A stretch of 64,000 nucleotides of DNA. It comes from Leptotrichia sp. oral taxon 215 str. W9775 (lineage in GTDB: Bacteria; Fusobacteriota; Fusobacteriia; Fusobacteriales; Leptotrichiaceae). The notes beneath the pieces were generated by a model. The model had not been told where the DNA came from, did not search any database, and saw only the letters and a list, made by a program, of their open reading frames with translations. A program made the translations under genes and the position numbers. Shown piece by piece: positions 61,877 through 64,000 of the stretch. How positions within the stretch are numbered: position 1 is the first letter of the stretch; every line of letters starts with the position of its first letter. Where the stretch lies: the NCBI RefSeq assembly GCF_000469505.1, contig NZ_KI272867.1, forward strand, positions 1 to 64,000, read 5' to 3'.

Positions 61877-62623
61877 ATGAATGAAAATAAGGAACAATCA
61901 ATAAACTTAAATATAATATTCAAAATAATTTATAAAAATATTTTTCTTATAGGACTAGTTACTGTTCTTATGGCTGGGCTGGCAGGTTTTTATGCCTTTA
62001 CAAGCAAATCCTTTAAAAGCGAGATTATTTTATACGGAAACGACAGGGTTTTAAGTGAAATTGGGGAAAATTCCCAGTATTCATTAAATTCCTTCGACTT
62101 CTTCAGATTTATACAAAAAAATTCAAAAACATTAACAAATACAAAGCTTCCTGAAGAAAAATTTTTGAAGGAAATGTCAAAAAAGCTGACAGCACAGACA
62201 GAAACAGGAGACCCTACAGTTAAGGTTAAATTTTCCAATTCAAATAAGATTGAAGCAGAAAGCTTTTCAGAGGAATATGCCAACCTTGCTGCAAAATACC
62301 TTGCTACAAGGGAAGATGACTTTTTAGATAAACAGATTAAACTGCTGGAAGAACAATATAATTTTATGGCAAATAACGTTGATTTAAGAACAACTAAAGA
62401 TTCATTGAGTGATACTCTTGTTTCAAGACTTGCATATTACAGACTTTTGAAAAGTGATACTTCACCGCTTGTAAAACTTGTAAATATAAACGTAAAACCT
62501 GCATTAAATAAAAAGTTTGTTCTGGCAGGTGGAATTTTTGCAGGATTATTTTTAGGAATTTTAATTGCATTTATTAAAGAATTCTCCAAATCACTGGATT
62601 GGAAAGATATAAAATCAAAATAA
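61877..62623 (+). CDS. Wzz/chain-length determinant-like membrane protein
   Basis: This 248-residue protein has two membrane helices, near residues 21-42 (NIFLIGLVTVLMAGLAGFYAF) and 215-235 (FVLAGGIFAGLFLGILIAFI), enclosing a periplasmic helical domain. That is the Wzz/polysaccharide co-polymerase layout, and the Pro before the second helix (NVKPALNKK) is typical. Such proteins set O-antigen or capsule chain length. No polysaccharide genes are in view, so the role is inferred. GAAAGGATAAT precedes the start. Confidence 0.75.
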   Translation: MNENKEQSINLNIIFKIIYKNIFLIGLVTVLMAGLAGFYAFTSKSFKSEIILYGNDRVLSEIGENSQYSLNSFDFFRFIQKNSKTLTNTKLPEEKFLKEMSKKLTAQTETGDPTVKVKFSNSNKIEAESFSEEYANLAAKYLATREDDFLDKQIKLLEEQYNFMANNVDLRTTKDSLSDTLVSRLAYYRLLKSDTSPLVKLVNINVKPALNKKFVLAGGIFAGLFLGILIAFIKEFSKSLDWKDIKSK

Positions 62624-62642
62624 TAAACTATTAGGAGGAATT

Positions 62643-64000
62643 ATGAAAGATAAAGCTTCCAGTAAGCTTGAAACAATGGGAAAAGCTTCAATTTTTCCTA
62701 TATCATTGCTACCTCTTGCCGGACTTTGTCTGGGATTGGGAACGTTATTTACAAACGCTTTAAACATTAAGATATATGGCCTTCAGAATATTTTGGGAAA
62801 AGTATATTTTGTCGGTAATACTCTTACAGTAACTAAAACTACGGCATTATATGAATTTCTGATTATTTTGTCAAAACTTGGAAATATAATTTTTTCAAAT
62901 CTTCCTCTGCTTTTTGCAATTGGAACAGCATTTGCATTTACTAAATATGAAAAACCTACAGCAGCACTTATGGGAGGAGTATTTTTTCTGATTATGCATC
63001 AGACAATTAACGGCCTCTTATCTACAACTATAATTCCAGGTGTTCCGCTAGTAGCTGACACTCCTGAAAATCCATATGCAATGCTTATGGCAGGACAAAG
63101 TGTCATACTTGGAATACAGTCACTGCAAATGGGAATATTTGGAGGAATTGTTGCAGGCCTTATGACTGCAGGAATACATAGCAGATATTGTAAAATGAAA
63201 TTATATTCAAATATGAATTCTCTTTCTGTTGCAGAATTCTTTAAACTGTCGAAGCTTCCGGCACTACTGACTGTAATATGTGCCATTTTTACCGGAGTTG
63301 TTTCATATATTGTATGGCCACTTGTTCAAACGGGAGTTGCTAATTTAGGATTTTTTATAAAAAATACAGGATATGTTGGAACCTTTCTATTTGGCTTCAT
63401 TGAAAGAATACTGATGCCTTTTGGGTTACAAAATGTCTTCACTCTTCCCCTCATGTATACAAAAACAGGAGGAGAAATGATTGCAAGAGGAACTTCTATT
63501 CAAGGATTTCAGAATATGTTCCTACATCATCTTACTGATCCTGCTACAAAGAAATTTTCCGTTAATTATACAAGATTTATGACAGGAAAATACTTATTTA
63601 TGATGTTTGGATTGCCTGCCGCTTCACTTGCAATGTACAATGCGGCTTCAAAGGATAGAAAGAAATTTATAGCTGGTTTACTTTTTTCAGTGGCACTTGC
63701 TTCATTCCTTGTTGGATTTACTGAACCACTTGAACTGCTTCTTCTGTTTACTGCACCATTGTTATACCTAATACATATTATTCTTGCAGGACTTTCATTT
63801 GTGACGATGCATATTATGAATGCTGCAACAGGTGTATCATTTTCTGGAGGACTGGCAGATTACTATTTATTTGGAGTATTACAAGGACAGGCAAAAACAG
63901 GATTTACTTCTATTATTCCTTTTGGAATTGCCTATTTCATAATTTATTATCTACTATTTAGAATTCTTATTTCAAAGTTTAATTTAAAAACCCTTGGAAG
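62643..64000 (+). CDS. PTS sugar transporter EIIC, glucose family (partial at right edge)
   Basis: The frame starts at ATG 62643 after TAGGAGGAATT and is open to the window end (452 residues). It has about ten membrane helices with EIIC-Glc family motifs: FPISLLPLAGLCLGLGTL, FGFIERILMPFGLQNVFTLP and VGFTEPLELLLLFTAPLLYL. Members carry and phosphorylate glucose, maltose, GlcNAc or related sugars. An EIIB domain would be expected beyond the edge. The gene follows the Wzz-like gene by 19 bases and may share its promoter. Confidence 0.87.
   Translation, partial: MKDKASSKLETMGKASIFPISLLPLAGLCLGLGTLFTNALNIKIYGLQNILGKVYFVGNTLTVTKTTALYEFLIILSKLGNIIFSNLPLLFAIGTAFAFTKYEKPTAALMGGVFFLIMHQTINGLLSTTIIPGVPLVADTPENPYAMLMAGQSVILGIQSLQMGIFGGIVAGLMTAGIHSRYCKMKLYSNMNSLSVAEFFKLSKLPALLTVICAIFTGVVSYIVWPLVQTGVANLGFFIKNTGYVGTFLFGFIERILMPFGLQNVFTLPLMYTKTGGEMIARGTSIQGFQNMFLHHLTDPATKKFSVNYTRFMTGKYLFMMFGLPAASLAMYNAASKDRKKFIAGLLFSVALASFLVGFTEPLELLLLFTAPLLYLIHIILAGLSFVTMHIMNAATGVSFSGGLADYYLFGVLQGQAKTGFTSIIPFGIAYFIIYYLLFRILISKFNLKTLG

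Noticed and set aside
1..64000. CRISPR array or Cas13 genes, given the likely genus
   Set aside because: No regularly spaced repeats and no Cas-like protein were seen anywhere in the window.

Overview
The window is AT-rich (roughly 30% G+C by eye) and reads as chromosome of a Gram-negative fusobacterium, most likely Leptotrichia or a close relative. The grounds are a FadA-type adhesin cut by the left edge, a lipid A branch that uses LpxI, a D-lactate dehydrogenase, a fusobacterial-style autotransporter barrel, oral-type host-interaction proteins, and canonical sigma70 promoters with strong AGGAGG ribosome binding sites. The species is an inference; no rRNA or tRNA gene was seen.

Left part (1-22.9 kb): FadA-like adhesin (partial), a PLD-type lipoprotein, a membrane TPR/Sel1 protein, threonine synthase, a zinc-ribbon protein, a RelBE-type toxin-antitoxin pair, an ABC-class ATPase, a methyltransferase-Lgt-like fusion with its overlapping partner, gltX, prfB (with an intact programmed frameshift), D-lactate dehydrogenase, sodA, an orphan response regulator, an Mrp ATPase, ligA, rlmN and a class A PBP. 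A gene-free stretch at 16.95-17.39 kb holds convergent promoters and a foldable sequence that may be a small RNA.

Middle (22.9-41 kb): dnaN and a sigma factor; gpsA-plsY; a MATE transporter behind the lipid A/fatty acid run fabZ-lpxA-lpxI-lpxB; lpxC and a UvrD/PcrA helicase; a CapA-like lipoprotein, YaaA, two DUF3829-type paralogues and an AAA-ATPase/PD-(D/E)xK protein.

Right part (41-64 kb): a class Ib ribonucleotide reductase locus, thioredoxin-like - nrdI - nrdE - nrdF, all leftward from one promoter with two NrdR-like boxes 32 bp apart. The locus has been invaded twice: a 354-bp palindromic MITE-like element lies before nrdI, and a cassette (anchored Asn-rich protein, Fic protein, DinJ antitoxin with a truncated YafQ) separates nrdE from nrdF. 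Then follow metH, a decayed 5'-truncated autotransporter, an MliC-type lysozyme inhibitor, rtcB, and an AT-rich accessory zone. That zone holds a possible ADP-ribosyltransferase-like protein with a small partner, an ICMT-like methyltransferase, three very small genes, and an Abi_2/AbiF-type HEPN gene with its own promoter and a two-hairpin upstream RNA. The AbiF-like gene has a single in-frame stop. It sits in a ~1.5 kb island flanked by two copies of the 3' end of the adjacent rlmD-like gene, the footprint of an integration event. The window closes with an aminotransferase, a Wzz-like protein and a PTS EIIC gene cut by the right edge.
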